Source: Serripes groenlandicus
Lineage: Eukaryota; Mollusca; Bivalvia; Cardiida; Cardiidae
NCBI GenBank assembly: GCA_031761405.1
Contig: JASEVX010000003.1
Span: forward strand, 142,422,700 to 142,486,699
Reading direction: 5' to 3'
Length of the DNA: 64,000 bases
The stretch's first letter is position 1. The number at the start of each line of letters is the position of its first letter. Below are positions 1 to 15,200 of this stretch, one piece after another. The notes below the pieces were generated by a model, which did not search any database, was not told the DNA's origin, and was given only the letters and a program-made list of their open reading frames with translations. Position numbers and translations under genes: made by a program.

Positions 1-1
1 C

Positions 2-227
2 GAGGTCATATGTGCCCATATCCTAGAAGAAAGCTTCCTTGATAAATGTCGAGGTATCTTTGACCCGATGCCGTACTATCAGCTCTGTTTGGAAGATGTG
101 TGTCGGGCCAAGGACAACATGGATTTTAAACCTATGTGTGTGATCACGGCGGCTTTAGCTAGAGAGTGTTATATCTACGGGGCTGGAATACAGTGGAATA
201 CGTATGGCGACCTTAAGATACAGTGTG
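2..227 (+). CDS. C8 domain exon (end of an upstream VWD unit)
   Basis: The open frame reads from the window edge as a C8 domain: [13 protein letters not shown], then CLEDVC, then a cysteine-containing helix ending IQCG. The spacing of cysteines (CxxI...C, DxxxYxxxCxxDxC) is that of the C8 domain that follows VWD in mucins and von Willebrand factor. The donor GTAAGT begins at 228 and the exon ends in phase 1. The preceding VWD lies outside the window. A shorter open frame starting at the Met at 68 is only part of this exon. Confidence 0.85.
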
Positions 228-3200
228 GTAAGTTGATACTCGTTTTGAGAAGTTTTTTAAAGTCATCTGTACCATGGAATGTGATTTCAAATGTGTTAAT
301 CATAGTCATTAGTATTGTTTTTGATTTGCTTAAAGTTTTGTTCATATTTTTGTATTGATAAAGTACGATGAGCTGTTATATTTCACTAGAAACGATTGGT
401 TATAAACCACTGCTCAGATACGGATGACATTTGACACATTTGCAGCAGACGACGTTTTTTTCTTCTTTTAATTGATATTTTCAATATTGTATCAAAATAA
501 ACTTCCAATTTTCTAGATTCTGATTCTATTTTGCATTGATATCTTCAATCAATCGAATCTAGAAATGGTTGAAAAATAGATATTATAACTTGTGCATAAG
601 CATAGTTTCACCAGAGACCTAACGGCCCGGTTATATGTCATGGAGACTGTACCTTAAATTATCTTCCGACAAAACACTTGACGAAATGTCCTGCTAACAA
701 TACATTTGTAAATTTAAACGATGCCAAACTGCAGAGGCAATAAGACACCACATCGTCAGACGAAGCTCTTTTTTAAGTTAACTATATCTCAAAACGTTTT
801 ATTGCAGGCCGCGGTATCGATCCCCGGCCGGGTCATGTCAAAGACTGAACATGTTAGTAATGGCTACCGCTCTTTGGTGCTCAAGAGTGTGATGTAAGTC
901 ACGACTCACTGACTGGTGTCAGGAAAATATGGACAAGTAGTATTGGTAACCTACCCAGGAAACGCAGTGATATAATTAGACAAATGTTGAAAGTGGTGTA
1001 AAACATAATTCGAACAAATATTCTATTGTCCTTTATAACACTTTTTAAAAACTGTTTTCTTTTAACTAGGTCAATACACAGAGTGCCCTGGCCTTATAGG
1101 GACAGTATACACCGAACAAGCCGAGATTTGCGACAGTAAATGTCACGATCTGTCTATTAGCGATGCTTTCTGTGACAACGATATCACAGTGGCTGGATGC
1201 GAGTGTACCAATGACCAGTACATGGACTACAACAACATGTGTGTGGATAAGGACATGTGTCCTTGTATTGATGAGTACGAACCAGACAGCGAGGTTACCT
1301 ATCCCCCGGGATCAACACTGGACAGGACGTGTGATTTATGGTGCGTTTATTTCAGTAATAGGTCCAAATATACGTATGAGCCATGACCTTGTGCAAAAAA
1401 GCCATTTTTTTCTCGCATAAACTGTGCTTATGATGACAGTCTAAACATGTATGCAGTAAAAGCAAAACATTAAACATAACGCTGCATCACCTTTTCATCA
1501 AATAATGGATTTATAAAGATTAATTTTGTGAGGTCAGGTCTCACAGGTCATATTCTTCTGAAACATTACACTATAAATTGGGATATATTTGAGCAACTCC
1601 ACACGAAAACCGACAGCCTTGAATTTGATAGCGAAAACGTTAAAAAAGTAAAAGCCACTGATGTACAAAAAGTGTTCGTTCAAAACCGTACTTCATGTTT
1701 TTATCAAATATAAACTAGTGGTGAACGTCTGTGTTAGACGTCAAACAACGTCAACATGTACGTTGATGCAATTAAAGCTACGTTTAAAGTAATATCATAC
1801 CTTTGGATAACAAATTAAATACCGTAATCACTAATGCAAGACATGCCATTCTCCCGTTTGGAAACTATTCAATGATCAGTGGAAATATGTGCCATACATT
1901 TAATAGGAACATGTTGAAATATGCATATTTGCAACCATATAAATTGTGTCTAAATAGATTTGAACCAAGTGTTTTACACATTTTAAAACTCTATTTAACT
2001 GTACGAAATGACAATTGATCACATGTAGTTATCCTAAATGTTTTCTTTGTAATATGACCATAGATACTCGGTGATATGTAATACTCCAGATCGTGATCTC
2101 CAACTATCCGTCCTTATACAGCTTTCGAACAAAATACTCTGTTTATTTAAATTAAACAGTGACTATTATAATGCTTTATTTAATACCGAATTTATCTTAA
2201 CCCCTTTGCCGACATAGGCAATTAAAGGCGTTTGCAAACAATGCAGATTCAGTTGAGACAGGTCATAACAAGCTGTCTCTCCTGAAATCTGCATTGTTTG
2301 CCACTTAGAAATTAAATCCTACCGCATTTCCTGTTGGACGAACAATGGAGTGGTCAACATTTTTACATGGAAGGGTCGACGTTGTGAAACTCGGCAGTGA
2401 AATAGTTAAATAAAAGTGTATTTTGTTTTAACAATTGTAACAGCGGATGGTCAGAGATCATGTAGGTAGTCGTTAATACCACCGTGTGCCTAGGGGTATG
2501 ACATGAAGGTATGAGACACAAATTGTTATATTTTCAGTACCTGTGCAGAGGGAAAGTTTAACTGTGCACCAAAGACGGAAGACGGCTCATGTATGGATGA
2601 AATGATATGTCCTAACGACCTGATATATCTGAAGAACTCCTATATCTGTCAACGGTCCTGTGAAACTTTGTTCGACTCGTGTGGCATCACAAGGTCATTT
2701 ACTGGATGTGGATGTCTGGACGGTTTCGTCATGTCTCCGAATGTAAGTAAAGTATTTCATTGGATGAAACCTTTCCATAATAATTGTACAGATGACATTT
2801 GCTCTTTGCAGAAGACCGCTATAGGAACTTTGGTTGACTCGGTCGACATTACAAGGTCGTTAGCTTTATGTGGAAGTGGATGTTATCATTTTATACAAAG
2901 TCTAGTGAAGACGACATTTGACGCCACTGCAGCAGACGAACGTTTAAAAAAAACATTATAGATTAAAGACAATTTAGTTTAACTAAGCAATAAGTAGTCC
3001 TCCTTGCAGTGAATTTTATTTCGATCGAAATACACCTCAAACAATATTTTTCAATATTGTTTTTGTCTAGATGTTTTAAAAATATCTGCTGCATATCTTG
3101 TTAATCGGATAAAAGGTTAAAAGCAGCATTGCGAATCCATAGAAAGACTGATTGCACTTGCTAAAGACAAACTCTAAGAGCATGATAGGAAATGGAACCA

Positions 3201-6200
3201 GCTTCAACTTCAACTTTAATAAGTTTGAAGCACTGTGATTACTATTTTAAAAGACAGTGTTCAGTAAACTCTCTCTTTTTTTCTTGTCTACTTTTATCTT
3301 CTTCTTCTCTTTTTCATATCTTGTCTGTCCTAATTTCCTCCAAAATTTATTTCCCAGAATACATTTATTAATTATGCGCTCATATACGAAATACTATTTG
3401 CACTGAATTCTGTAAATATATATATGTTTGTAGCAAAATTTTATGTACTTAAAATGTATTATGGAAATAAAAAAAAAAAAAAAAAAAGCAGCATTGCTTA
3501 CCAGTATTGTTTCAGTATTTACATACATCCAATATTGTGTGCATCTTTTTTTCTCACTAAGAAACATTTATCATATGCTCAGGTATATTTCAATATTGAT
3601 TTCTTCATTTCAGAAAACGTGTATAGTTCCTGAAGATTGTCCATGTTTCTTCTCAGGACAGGCGTACGGGAATAGTGAAGTACTACAGAAAGGGTGCAAA
3701 GAATAGTGAGTATTTTATTGACATAAAAAACGGAGAACGTTTTCATAGACTGCTATTATTCATTTACTTGTGTGTTAATTTGTCAACATTTTCCAACATG
3801 CATAGGTTTTAAGATGCATCTCTTGCAGAAGACGTCAAATACTGTGCAACTTAAGAAAATAATTATAGCGAGAAATGTTTCTTTTTTATTCGGTTTTCCC
3901 TCTTTTATTTTTCAGTAAATGTGTTGATTCTAACTGGATACAAGAGTCAGAGAAAGAATGCCCTGGTAAGATTAGCCTTCTCCAAATCAATTTACCGAAA
4001 TAGTTTGTTTTTATAAAAGAAAAAATGAAATGTGCCTTTTTTTGTCTAGATGTTTTAGATTCGTCTGCTGTAACAAAGATGGCAATTTGAAGGAAGACAT
4101 TGAAACTAATTTGATTATATACATGATCATTTTAATATTTCGTAAAAACTCAAGAATATTCCTCTTAAACATTTCTTATAAAGTGCCTAACATTTAAATC
4201 GCTCATGTGTAGTGTCATTTGTCTCCCAATTCTTCATAGTTCAGTTTAAACCATGTAATTGAATGGGTTACAATCAAAGCATTCATACAATTTTGGTCCC
4301 AATAAAACCATTAACAAAGCCTAACAAATAGTTCAAATCCAGGTATATATCCATTGCCAGATTTCTTTCAGCTCAGTGTAAAATTGACTTTTGCGAATAC
4401 AGGGTCAGACACTTATCTCAATTATTGTAGGAGTTTGTTGGGCGACTGGTGACCCTCATTACACAACATTTGACGGTAAACGTTACTCATTCATGGGCGC
4501 CTGTTCGTACACCCTGGTCAGTGTACCCGGGGTGTTTGACGTCACTGTGGAAAACGTGCCATGCGGCTCGTCAGGGGTCACGTGTACCAAGTCGGTCACG
4601 ATTACCATTGGCACGATAAAGATCCACTTGATCAGGGATAAAGATCTTGTGATTGGTGGAACCACCTTCCCGGATTATTACTACAGGTTTGTATTAACCC
4701 TACGACTACTGCAACCAATTGTGTGAAGCCTGTGTCACCAGTATAGAGAGTGACAAGCTGGTGCTTCTGAGCCGTCTGACTAGGCTCTATACTATTGTCT
4801 GCTTAACTGAATATACTAATCTGGATATTTACATAATTGCCTATGGATTATCAAAAAGCTGGACAAGTCTATTTTAAAATTCAGCCTTAAAAGGATTAGA
4901 ATAGTTCAATCATGGCATAATAAAACCGTCTTTTATCATAAACATATCCATAGGCTTCCATATGTATTGAAGGACTTGATAGCTAACAGTGAAGAACCTG
5001 ATCAGACGACAGGGATCTGCAGACTGTATTTGATTATATTATGGTCGTTCAATGTTAGGTTTTTGCGTGTCGTTGCCTACCTATAGCTGTGACATTTCTT
5101 ATGTCAGTGTTATATTTCAATAAGACACTAACTGTTATAGTGCTTATTAGCGCCGATCATACACCATTTTAAATTGTTCCATACTTATACCTTCATTTGT
5201 ATACAACTATGTATAGTTCAACTGTCTTGTGTTGCACAGACATCATTTAAAGATTTAACATTGTGATAGTAACGTTTAAGATTTACATGCTATCGATTCC
5301 ATAGAAATCTCTTCACATCTTACTGATTTTTTATCGTTTTTGTTAAATAGCTCGGCGGATGGAAAGATAGCAGTAAATATGGCTGGTGGATTTTTCGTGT
5401 TTGTCCAAGCTACTGATATCGGACTCACTGTACAATATGATCTAGGTAGATATATACACTTTTATTTTCTATAACACTCAACTTGAAGAAGTCCTAAATA
5501 GAAGATATATGTTGTGTCATTACCGACAATACGAGTTTATCACAATTATCGTATTGTTTTAAATTCAATTAACATACAACGGAGACGCGATAATTCGAAG
5601 CCCATACTTAATTTGGAGTATCTTCGTATTCAAGTCATCCCTCAGTTAATGCTGAATTAATTTAAGTTTTGTCAGATTTACCATTATTTAAAGTGTTCTC
5701 ACTTAAATATTCTGATATAAGATAATTTCGTTTGAAGATTCAAGCTCCCATAGCTACACATGTGTGCATAAATGATACAATTACTATTTCCAGGTACCCG
5801 GGTATTTGTGTTTTTAAAAGACAATCACCAGGGAAACACCAAGGGTCTCTGTGGTAACTTTAATGGAGATCTCAATGACGACTTTCAACTAAAAACAGGA
5901 GGAGTTTCTTCATCAGAGTCAGGTATTTGCTTAACCCTTTCCCTCGTGTAAACGTCCGTTGACGCCTCTGCAGCAAACAACTTTTTAAAAAGATTGTGAC
6001 AAAAGGAGGACTTGCTCATGGTGAGCAATTTCTCCCTTTACGACAATACGTTCAATACTTATACTTTTATTTACAAAGGTGCTTTCGAAGTCGTCTGCTG
6101 CTGATTTCTTGTATGTGGGAAATAGTAATTTTTGTTATTACTTGCTTACACGATATGATTTGATATACAATTGTTAAAAACAAATTTTAAAGAAAGTAGT

Positions 6201-9200
6201 TTTTTAAACGAAAATAAAAATAAAAGGTGATAGGAATACATGCATTTTATTATATTATGTCCCCGTCTATGATATGCGATCAAAACAAAATACCATAGAA
6301 AACTATTTTTATTCAAATGTTATTTATTGTTCTGGTGTTTAACGCCGCTTTCAACAAGCTTTCAGTAATATCACGGTGTTTCCTGGGTAAGTTACTAGTA
6401 CTACTGGTATATTTATCCCGACACCAGCCAGTTAGTCGTAATGCTAACCCAGCAGTGCTGAGCGCAGAGGAAGCAGCCATATACTACCATTTTGAAAGTC
6501 TTTGGTATGACCCGGCCGGGGATTGAACCTGCGACCTCCCGAGGCCACTACACTCTACCACTACACCACCGAGGCAGTCATTCAAATTTGAACTTGTCAT
6601 TTTATCATTTTGCATTTTCTTTTAGATTTCGCTAACTCATGGAAGACCAAGGAGACTTGTGCCAATACTGACGATGAGTCAATGACAAGTGGTTGTGAGG
6701 TAGGTTTACCTTTTATATTCATCAATGTTACAAACACAACGACCCGTTTTTCATCGTGACGTATTAACGATATGACTCAGAGGAAAAACGCCGGTCTTGT
6801 GATCAAAAGGTTCCTGGTTCGAATCCTATGACGATTAATTTTATTTACTCTGCTGCAATTACTGGATACTTTAAAGATGACAGAAGTCGCTTGGTAAACT
6901 GCTGTAATTTGATGTGTTTTCTCAAGAATAAGATAACGTTGAAGTTTTTTTTCGAAAAATCCGGTTAAAGTCTGGATTAAGTCATTTTAAAAAAGTTTAA
7001 ATTTTTAAAAAACACAAGAAGTCAACTTATATATCTTCCTTTCATTAATAGAGACACAACCACTTATAATGAATAATGTGCCACTTATGTTTTTTAAGAT
7101 ATATTTTTGTCTGTATTAATTGTATTTATAACATTTGCATGTCTTCTTTGTGTAGGAGGATGCTTTAAAACATCGCTTGTTGTGGGCCAAAGATTCCTGT
7201 TCAGTAATAGAAGACAAAAATGGTACATTTGCTGAATGCATCAATGTAATGCCTGAATCGCAGAAAGTGTCATTTTATGAAAACTGTCTGTTTGATGCTT
7301 GCAGGTAATTTTTATTTATCCTATCTAAGACGACAACAAGAGAAAGTTGATGCATACATCAATATCGCCGGAAATCCATACTGCAGTTATGCATAACACT
7401 TACATTATAGTAGTTGAATAAACAGTTATCAACTGAGGGGCATATTGGAACATCAGGGGTGGGGTCAAGTGAAAATGTATCATAACTTGCATTGTTTTGT
7501 CAACGAAGTGAATGATAATTGAAGCCTTTCATTGTTTATGATCAATCTCCATTCCAAAGTAGGTTGACCATACACACAAGCAACTAATTATTGATCATAA
7601 ACAGTAATGGAAATGAGTAATCTTGCCAATCATTAGTCTTAGTATGTATACAATGCTTTCATTAAGGAATAATTATAAGATTTGTGAATTCCACATACAC
7701 TTTTCAAGATGTTTGTCAGAATATTTGAATTTTATTATTTTTCAATAAAACCACAAAACAGACAATTTAGGATTTGCATGCAATAGCACGTCATTTTACC
7801 TTTCCTCTATTAAAGTCAACAGTGGACACCTTTACAGCAATCTACTTTTAAAACAATGAGATAAGGGTTAAATTCCTGAAGACATGAGTTTTCTCTTTTT
7901 CTCAAAATGATATTAGCTTGGCATCCTAATTATCATACTTTAACAAATGTTGAAATGTAGTCCAATATTTATAAATTAGACCACCTTCGAAATATAATAT
8001 CAACTAAACAGTTAAATCTCATTGAACTTGTTGTATAATTTAAACTTAATTTTGAACATAAACTGAGCCCTACAACATGTTAATTTATTTTAATTCTTTC
8101 CTTTTTTATAATGAAAATAACAAACTACTCATGTTTTAAAATTATATTATGATTAGCGTCCTTGTGTCAATGATGCATAACAATATGCAGATCGGAAGCA
8201 ATATGCCTTTAGGGAATTAAAGGACACATTTAAAATTGTCAAGGACGAAATAATTTTGTACGAAATACCCGATTCTTTCTTATTCGCAGAGGTGTCGTTC
8301 TTGAAACTCTCTTTATAGGTAGAGAGTGTTCGTTCAAAGTAATTTTTCTATTAAAACCAGTTTTTATCTCGGTTTGTTCTTTTCTTCATTTGTTTCGAAC
8401 CAAATAAACATTTTAAATCACCTATGATTTACTATTTGTAAGTGAGTGTAAAGAGCGGCTCTCTGCAAAGGAGATTGATCTACGCAGTTGGTATTCGCGA
8501 GTCACGCGATCAACAGTTTTTAGCTTAGAAACAGTTCATATTTTAGATATACATGGATAAACATTATAAAATGCCTTCTTCACAATTCAAGACATCTCTT
8601 TGAACATGAAAATAACATTCAGCAAGTTAAAATTGCCATTAAAAGGAGAATATTCGACGTCATTTTCATCTCGATATTTACACATATAACAGTCTGCTGC
8701 AAGCAGTAAATAAAACAAAAAAAACCATAAATGCGAGTCAAAATAAAGAAACTGAGAATACCTAAAACATCGGAATATTTATTTCATTTTAGATGTGTCA
8801 TTACTTAGTGTTTTTAAACAAAAACAATTGTAATATGTTCAAGACATCTAAATGTGTTTCTTTCTAATAATAAGCCCCCCTCCCATGTCATTTCCGAAAA
8901 CCTATTAAAAATAGAAGTCGCGGGATTCTGCCCGGCGACTAATAATTGTTTTGTCTGCAGCCGATGCTCTGGTTTGGAAGATAAACATATTTTAAAATCG
9001 ATAGTATCTGTCATTATAATCGGATGATAACTTTTCTAGAAAAAAATGCGTTTCGTTTAAGATCAGTTAGTGCAGCATTATGAAATTACTTATCACCAAT
9101 ACAGCTGCTTATTAATGAGTTCAATCATAATACATACTGTATATACTATTTATTATCGCCATCTTGACACATTTTAACAAAAATTATAGGCATTTTCTAA

Positions 9201-12200
9201 TATCCTTAATTTTCCTTTTTGTATCATTCAGTTGTGACAGTGGTGGTGATTGCGAGTGTCTTTGTACCGCTATTGCAGCCTTTGCGGACGCCTGTACTAG
9301 ACTCGGGTATCCTACAAAATGGAGATCTCAACATCGTTGTCGTTAGTATTCTACGTTACTAACCTTTTGAATTTTTTTGAAAACCGTGTTTGGGTTGGTT
9401 AAATGAAGCTGTTTGATGGTCTCTTTGTAGTTTTAGATAATATACAAGTTTGAGCCATTGAATGAGAAAGGTACATGTTGGCATTTCTGAACAGTGTAGG
9501 TTCAGATCATCTTGTCCACCTGAGCTGTCTGCAGAATATATATACATGACAACATATTATAACAAGCCTGTGTTAGCAATATATGAACCGTGTTGATCTT
9601 GACCAGACTGTGTGGATTCACATACTGATCTTGATATATATTGTTCGAAAAAACCAACTTGTACTCTTTCAAATAATAACTGTGTTGTATGGTGCTCTTC
9701 AGTTGCATGTCTGCAGCTCGGGTCTGCCAAACTTAATTTACATAAATGACCATTATTGTTCCTAAACAAGAAGAGGTACCAAGAGGTGTTTTCATACGAC
9801 CATTTGAATGTATTTATCTTTCAGCGATACAGTGTGAAAATGGGGCCGTGTATTCAGCCTGTGGTTCGCCTTGCCCTCAGACATGTCACGATATCAATTT
9901 CCCCCAGCCAGCATACTGCTCCGAGACCGAATGCGCGGAGGGGTGCTTCTGCCCTGTTGGAACATATCTATATGGTAATAACCAGTGTCTAGTTTTTATC
10001 ATATCTATAATAATAACTATATCTATATGGGATACAGCATTCTGAGAGTCTAGTGTTATCATATCCATATAGTATATATCATTCTCAGTGCCTTTTTTTT
10101 TATTATATCTATAATGGTTAACATATCTATTTGGTATTTAGCATTGTCAGAGTCAATTTTTATTATATCTGTAATGGTTGATATATCTATATGGTATACA
10201 TAATTCCTAGAGTCTTATTTTTATTATATCTATAATGTTTAACATATCTATATGGTATACATCATTCTCAGAGTATAATTTTATCATATCTATAATGGTT
10301 AATATATCTTTATGGTATAAATAATTATCAGTGCCTTTTTTTATTGTATTTATAATGGTTAGCATATCTATATGGTATACATAATTATCAGTGCCTATTT
10401 TTATTATATCTATAATGGTTAGCATATCTATATGGTATACATAATTCCTAGAGTCTAGTTTTATTATATCTATAATGGTTAATATTTGTTTACAATATTT
10501 CACCAGTCTGTTTTAAGTATACATCTTCTACATTGAATTATTCAAGTATATGTTTAGATATTGCGTTAATCGTTTTACATGGCTATCTCCAAGTATTTTC
10601 CTTTTTATTATTCAGTTCTTTTCCATAACTGTATAAACGTTGCACAACTCATAGTAAGGTTATGCAAATTGCTGGCACATTTAATACTTTTTTTGGTGAA
10701 GATATTGTTCTGTTAAGAGTTTAATGATCCAAGATGAGTTTTAGTATGAATGATACGCAGTAATTTTCTTTTTGTCGAAATGCGTCACAAGATTATTTGA
10801 GCGGAGCTCTTCGAAAATCAATCGTAATCATTTTACAGATCAGCAATCATATCAGTGCAGTATAAAATAACTTGCACTGTTCGACAATAAGTCACTAAAG
10901 AATCCAAGAAACTTGTGTAAACAGAATCAGTCGTTCGTACAGGTTAACCAAACTTGTAATTATAACTTTAATGTTGATGTTCGTGCAGCACCGTCGATTT
11001 GTATTTAGACTGGTCTCCAGCGTACTGTATGAAAATGAGTTTCGAAATATTTCGTAAACTTTGTAGTGGAACAATATTGATGTTTTGAATCAATACATAA
11101 ATAATGAAGCAAACTGTTTTCGGGGTTTAAGAATAAATCTGGTTAGATCTCAAAAAGGTGTTTCTATGCCATTTGCTTGCTTCATCGTGTCCAAAATGTG
11201 CCGCCTTTATTGGTGTATGCCTGACCATTTAATGTAATGATAGGTCAGGTAACTACAGACTGGGTGGCATTGATAAAAGCTCTACCATACAAGTAACACA
11301 GAAACAGACAATATGATTTACTTGTGTTGTTGGTCAATATGTGTGGTATTGTTAAACAAAAGGTTACAGACTCTGTCTATCTATATTTACAGAAGGGGAA
11401 TGTGTGGACTCTTCTGAATGCCCGTGCTATGTGGAGGGAGAGGAGTTTATCTCCGGTACCATCTTTAATGACGGCTGCTCCAACTGGTATGATCTTATAT
11501 CTTCTATCAGCAAATTTGGTTTAATCCTTTTTTCTATTACAACAAAAATATACAGCAGACGACTTTGGAAACATTAACAGTAAAATGAAGTAAATCCCTA
11601 TAAATAAAAGTATAGCCGTGGGATAGAGTGGCAAAATTCGTCTGCTGCATATGCTGTAAATTTCGTCTGCAATAGGGAAAGGGTTTATTAATAGGTTCCT
11701 TGATACAGATGACAATAATACGACAGAAAACATTGAAGCATTATGAAACATTTTGAAAAAGGAGAATAAGCTATACAGAATGATTTCTGTTGTGTGTTCC
11801 AATGACAGATGATTCTTACGTAAGTCAAACGATAATGCACACAGGAATCGAATTACAGACAGTTTACTAACAAACTGTTAACGACTACAGTGATAGATAA
11901 ACCCTGAATACAACCCTGATTTGATAAATATATTTGAAAAGAAAGGTTTATTTGTCAATATTTAAAAAAGGTATTTTTTATTTGTTTTGATTTTTAATTT
12001 GTTTTGCGAATACTTTATTATGAAAAAGAATGAAATTCCCAAACTTGGATTGCACCTACAAATTCATTTATACAATGAATTAATTCTCACGAACATAATT
12101 TCTTTCTGATAATGGTTACATGTTTTTCACGTGATATTTGTTTCCATACTGTCTAGCTCCTGTGTTGATGGTTTGTATAACTGTACGTACATGGACTGTC

Positions 12201-15200
12201 CAGAGTGTACGGAGGATCAGTTTCAGTGTTTAGACATGGTCACGTGTATAGCCAATACATCGTACTGTGATGGTGTACCGGACTGTGTCGACGGCTCCGA
12301 CGAAATGGACTGTGGTAGGTCTAAGTGGCTAATATATAGAGAATATTATGTCTCTGACGTAAGATATGAAATTTATCTGACGAGGTTGGGAGAATTGATA
12401 ATTGGCGATCTTTTGGCGAGACAATTATCCTTTCTCACAGCCGAGTCTGATAAAGTTTATGTCGAAAGTCAGGGACGTCATATTCTATTTATCTTGCATG
12501 TAAAATTCTGTTTTCAGGTAAATATACACTCATTCTTACTAGTTTTAAGAAATTACATTCACAATAACAAAAGCCCATTCATAAATGACGTCACCAAAAA
12601 TAGATTGACGTCACGCGCGTGCACAAATACACGCCGAATTACATTGTGTACAAACGTCATACGGAAGCTAAAGAGTTCCGACTGAAACAGAAAATCCACA
12701 GGAGTCGAAACGTGTCTGTCCGGTTTAGCCTGCGCGGCATGCTTAGGGTGATCCAAGTCTATACTTTTCACAGTCAAAACAGTTGGTTTTCTGGTGGAAC
12801 CGCTTATTTGTATTTCAGAAAAGTAGTTCTAGCGATTACGTCATTTCTAAAAAAAAGTTTATCATACCAGTAGAGGCGAGAGTAAAGAAAACCAATTTAT
12901 TATATATACCAGTAGACATGTAAACAAAAGGTTTATCATACCAGTGTTATACGTCACGTAATCTGCTCATTGCATGATAAAATCAAAATTTATAGTAAGG
13001 AGAACCTATATGGTGGACTCCATTAAAACTAAATGGTATCGTTTAAGTGACTTTGAAACACAGCTTTGACTTTGCCTTCTTTTTATCCATTCTGTTTAAA
13101 TGCAGTTATGGTAGGTCTGCATGTACTATCAATATCTTAGAGTTTCCACTTTATAATAATCTTGACTTTTTTTTAAAAGATCGTATCTTTATGGTTTATC
13201 ATTTGCAAGTAAAATACAATACCATATTTGAAGCAATGTGATTCATGTCTATATTTAAAAATCCTATTGACATATTTTCAAGGTTGATACATTGGAATAC
13301 ATTTTAACTAGCCAAGCTTTAAAGAGTCACAAGCCTTGCTTTCAATAATTATCACATGACCTTACTTTTAGAAATATTATATCATGATTTTCGTTATAAG
13401 CTAGACGAATACATTTACGTATGTATCTATAAAGGTTACCAGTTCCTATGACATTTAATGGTATTTACTAACCCATTGTTGTAGGTATTTGTCGAATTCC
13501 AATGACATTTAATTATTTATTTACCTATTGTTGTAGGTATCTGTCGAGGTAACCAGTTTTTGTGTAACAGTTCTGGGTTATGTCTCTCCATGACAATGCG
13601 ATGTGACGGGTACGTGGACTGCTCAAACGATGAATCCGACACATCGGATGAGGATGATTGTGGTATGATTGACCTTTAAACTCCCTTAAATGTACACACG
13701 TATTTTATAGCAATATGATAAAGATATATTTCATAACATCATACACTTTTGGATTCAACGTAGATGGACCCGGTTGTTTGTTATGTTTTACTAATGATAC
13801 ATGTACAAGTATAATTTGTAGACAGTGCTATATCTTAACACATTTCATGGATCTGATTCATTCACTTTTATATTTATATTTTTTATAAAAATTGACTTTG
13901 GATAATACAACAGAACTTATCAGTTAACAACATTTGTGATTTTATAGGTTATATACATGTATTTTGATAACATATCAGATGTTATGGTTTCATTTTAATG
14001 GGTCTATGTTCGAAATTTATACTGGTTGTCATTCATCAAACTTTAGCACCTTTTAATATAAATCTATAACGTTAAGCCTCCGAAATTGCAATTGCAGTAC
14101 ATTTCTGGTGTATGCATATCATATAAATCATATAGTAAGTTTATATAACACATATTACAGTTTAGAGAAATATTCTTAACATTCTTTAACATATACATGA
14201 ACAACAATCAACAATGTGCAGTTTGCATTACTGCATTACTAGCAAATATGCCATTTATTGACAAATAATTGATTTCAGCTGTATTCGAGTGTCCAGAAGA
14301 CGAGTTCATGTGTTTATCTGGATTCTGTATCCCCGGGGATTGGGTGTGCGATAATCATTATGACTGTGGATTTAGTGATGAGTCCGATGAATACAACTGT
14401 ACATATGCAAGTAAGTGTTAAAGAAGCACACTCGATGGTGTCTGTGAACTTGTGGTATAGACTGGACAAGGCTGTAGGAATATCAGTATTCTGAACCTTG
14501 CGATCAGCGCATAACCAGATTAGACTGCGCCGCAAACAGATTACTTATGTAATTGGGAGTAAGACTGTAACAAGTGTGTATGCAAATTGACTCGACATAT
14601 TATCTTATTCTTATACCAGCAAATGTAATTTTTTGCGTTGTTTGGCACATCTCAGTTTTTACCCTCTTCACATATAAACATCACCGCGGGGAAAAAGACT
14701 TTAACGCCTGACATTTGGGACCAGCATTGAATATGACCAGTCTGTGCATTCTCTCAGACTGATCATGATTAGCGCATATCGGCATCATGTTAATGGACCA
14801 GTATTACTAATAAGTTGAAACACTTACAGGACTGTAGCAATACGTGCACATCTAGTTTAACCTTTTCCCACTTAAAACAAACATATATACTACCTATAAC
14901 TGAAAGTACACTTATTGAATGAGATAGAAAACATATTTGCAAAAGATAAAATCGCTCTTCATGAGAAAAAACTTCATTTCTTACAATGTTTTCAAAATCC
15001 GTCTACTGAAGAGGCGTCAGAAAGCGCCTTTATGTTAGAAAGGATTAAACAAAACGCGGAGATGTCTGAAAGTATTTTTTTCCAATTTCGATGCTCATTT
15101 TATAATAAGAATTTTCCAATAATTGGTCTAACATTGTTTTGCATTGTACCATTTTAGCCACCCCAACACCTTGCCCAAGTATTCGTCATTACACATGTGG

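Noticed and set aside
6506..6577. A functional tRNA gene on the minus strand
   Set aside because: The A- and B-boxes are good, but the sequence continues into a body shared with another copy at 806-974, so it is a SINE head.
10010..10480. CRISPR-like array of regular 60-bp units
   Set aside because: The units have no distinct repeat/spacer division and the context is a eukaryotic intron. It is a minisatellite.
10207..10503. Minus-strand open frame rich in Ile/Asp/Lys repeats
   Set aside because: It is the complement of the intronic 60-bp minisatellite.
12584..12615. Paired TGACGTCA-like motifs as a CRE-type enhancer or internal promoter
   Set aside because: The motifs are short and lie in repeat-like intron sequence, with no TATA, start codon or exon after them that would indicate transcription initiation.
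12315..12685. Extension of the LDLa 1 open frame into a longer exon
   Set aside because: A consensus donor (GTAGGT) follows the last cysteine, the next sequence has no domain content, and the next LDLa exon joins in phase from 12314.
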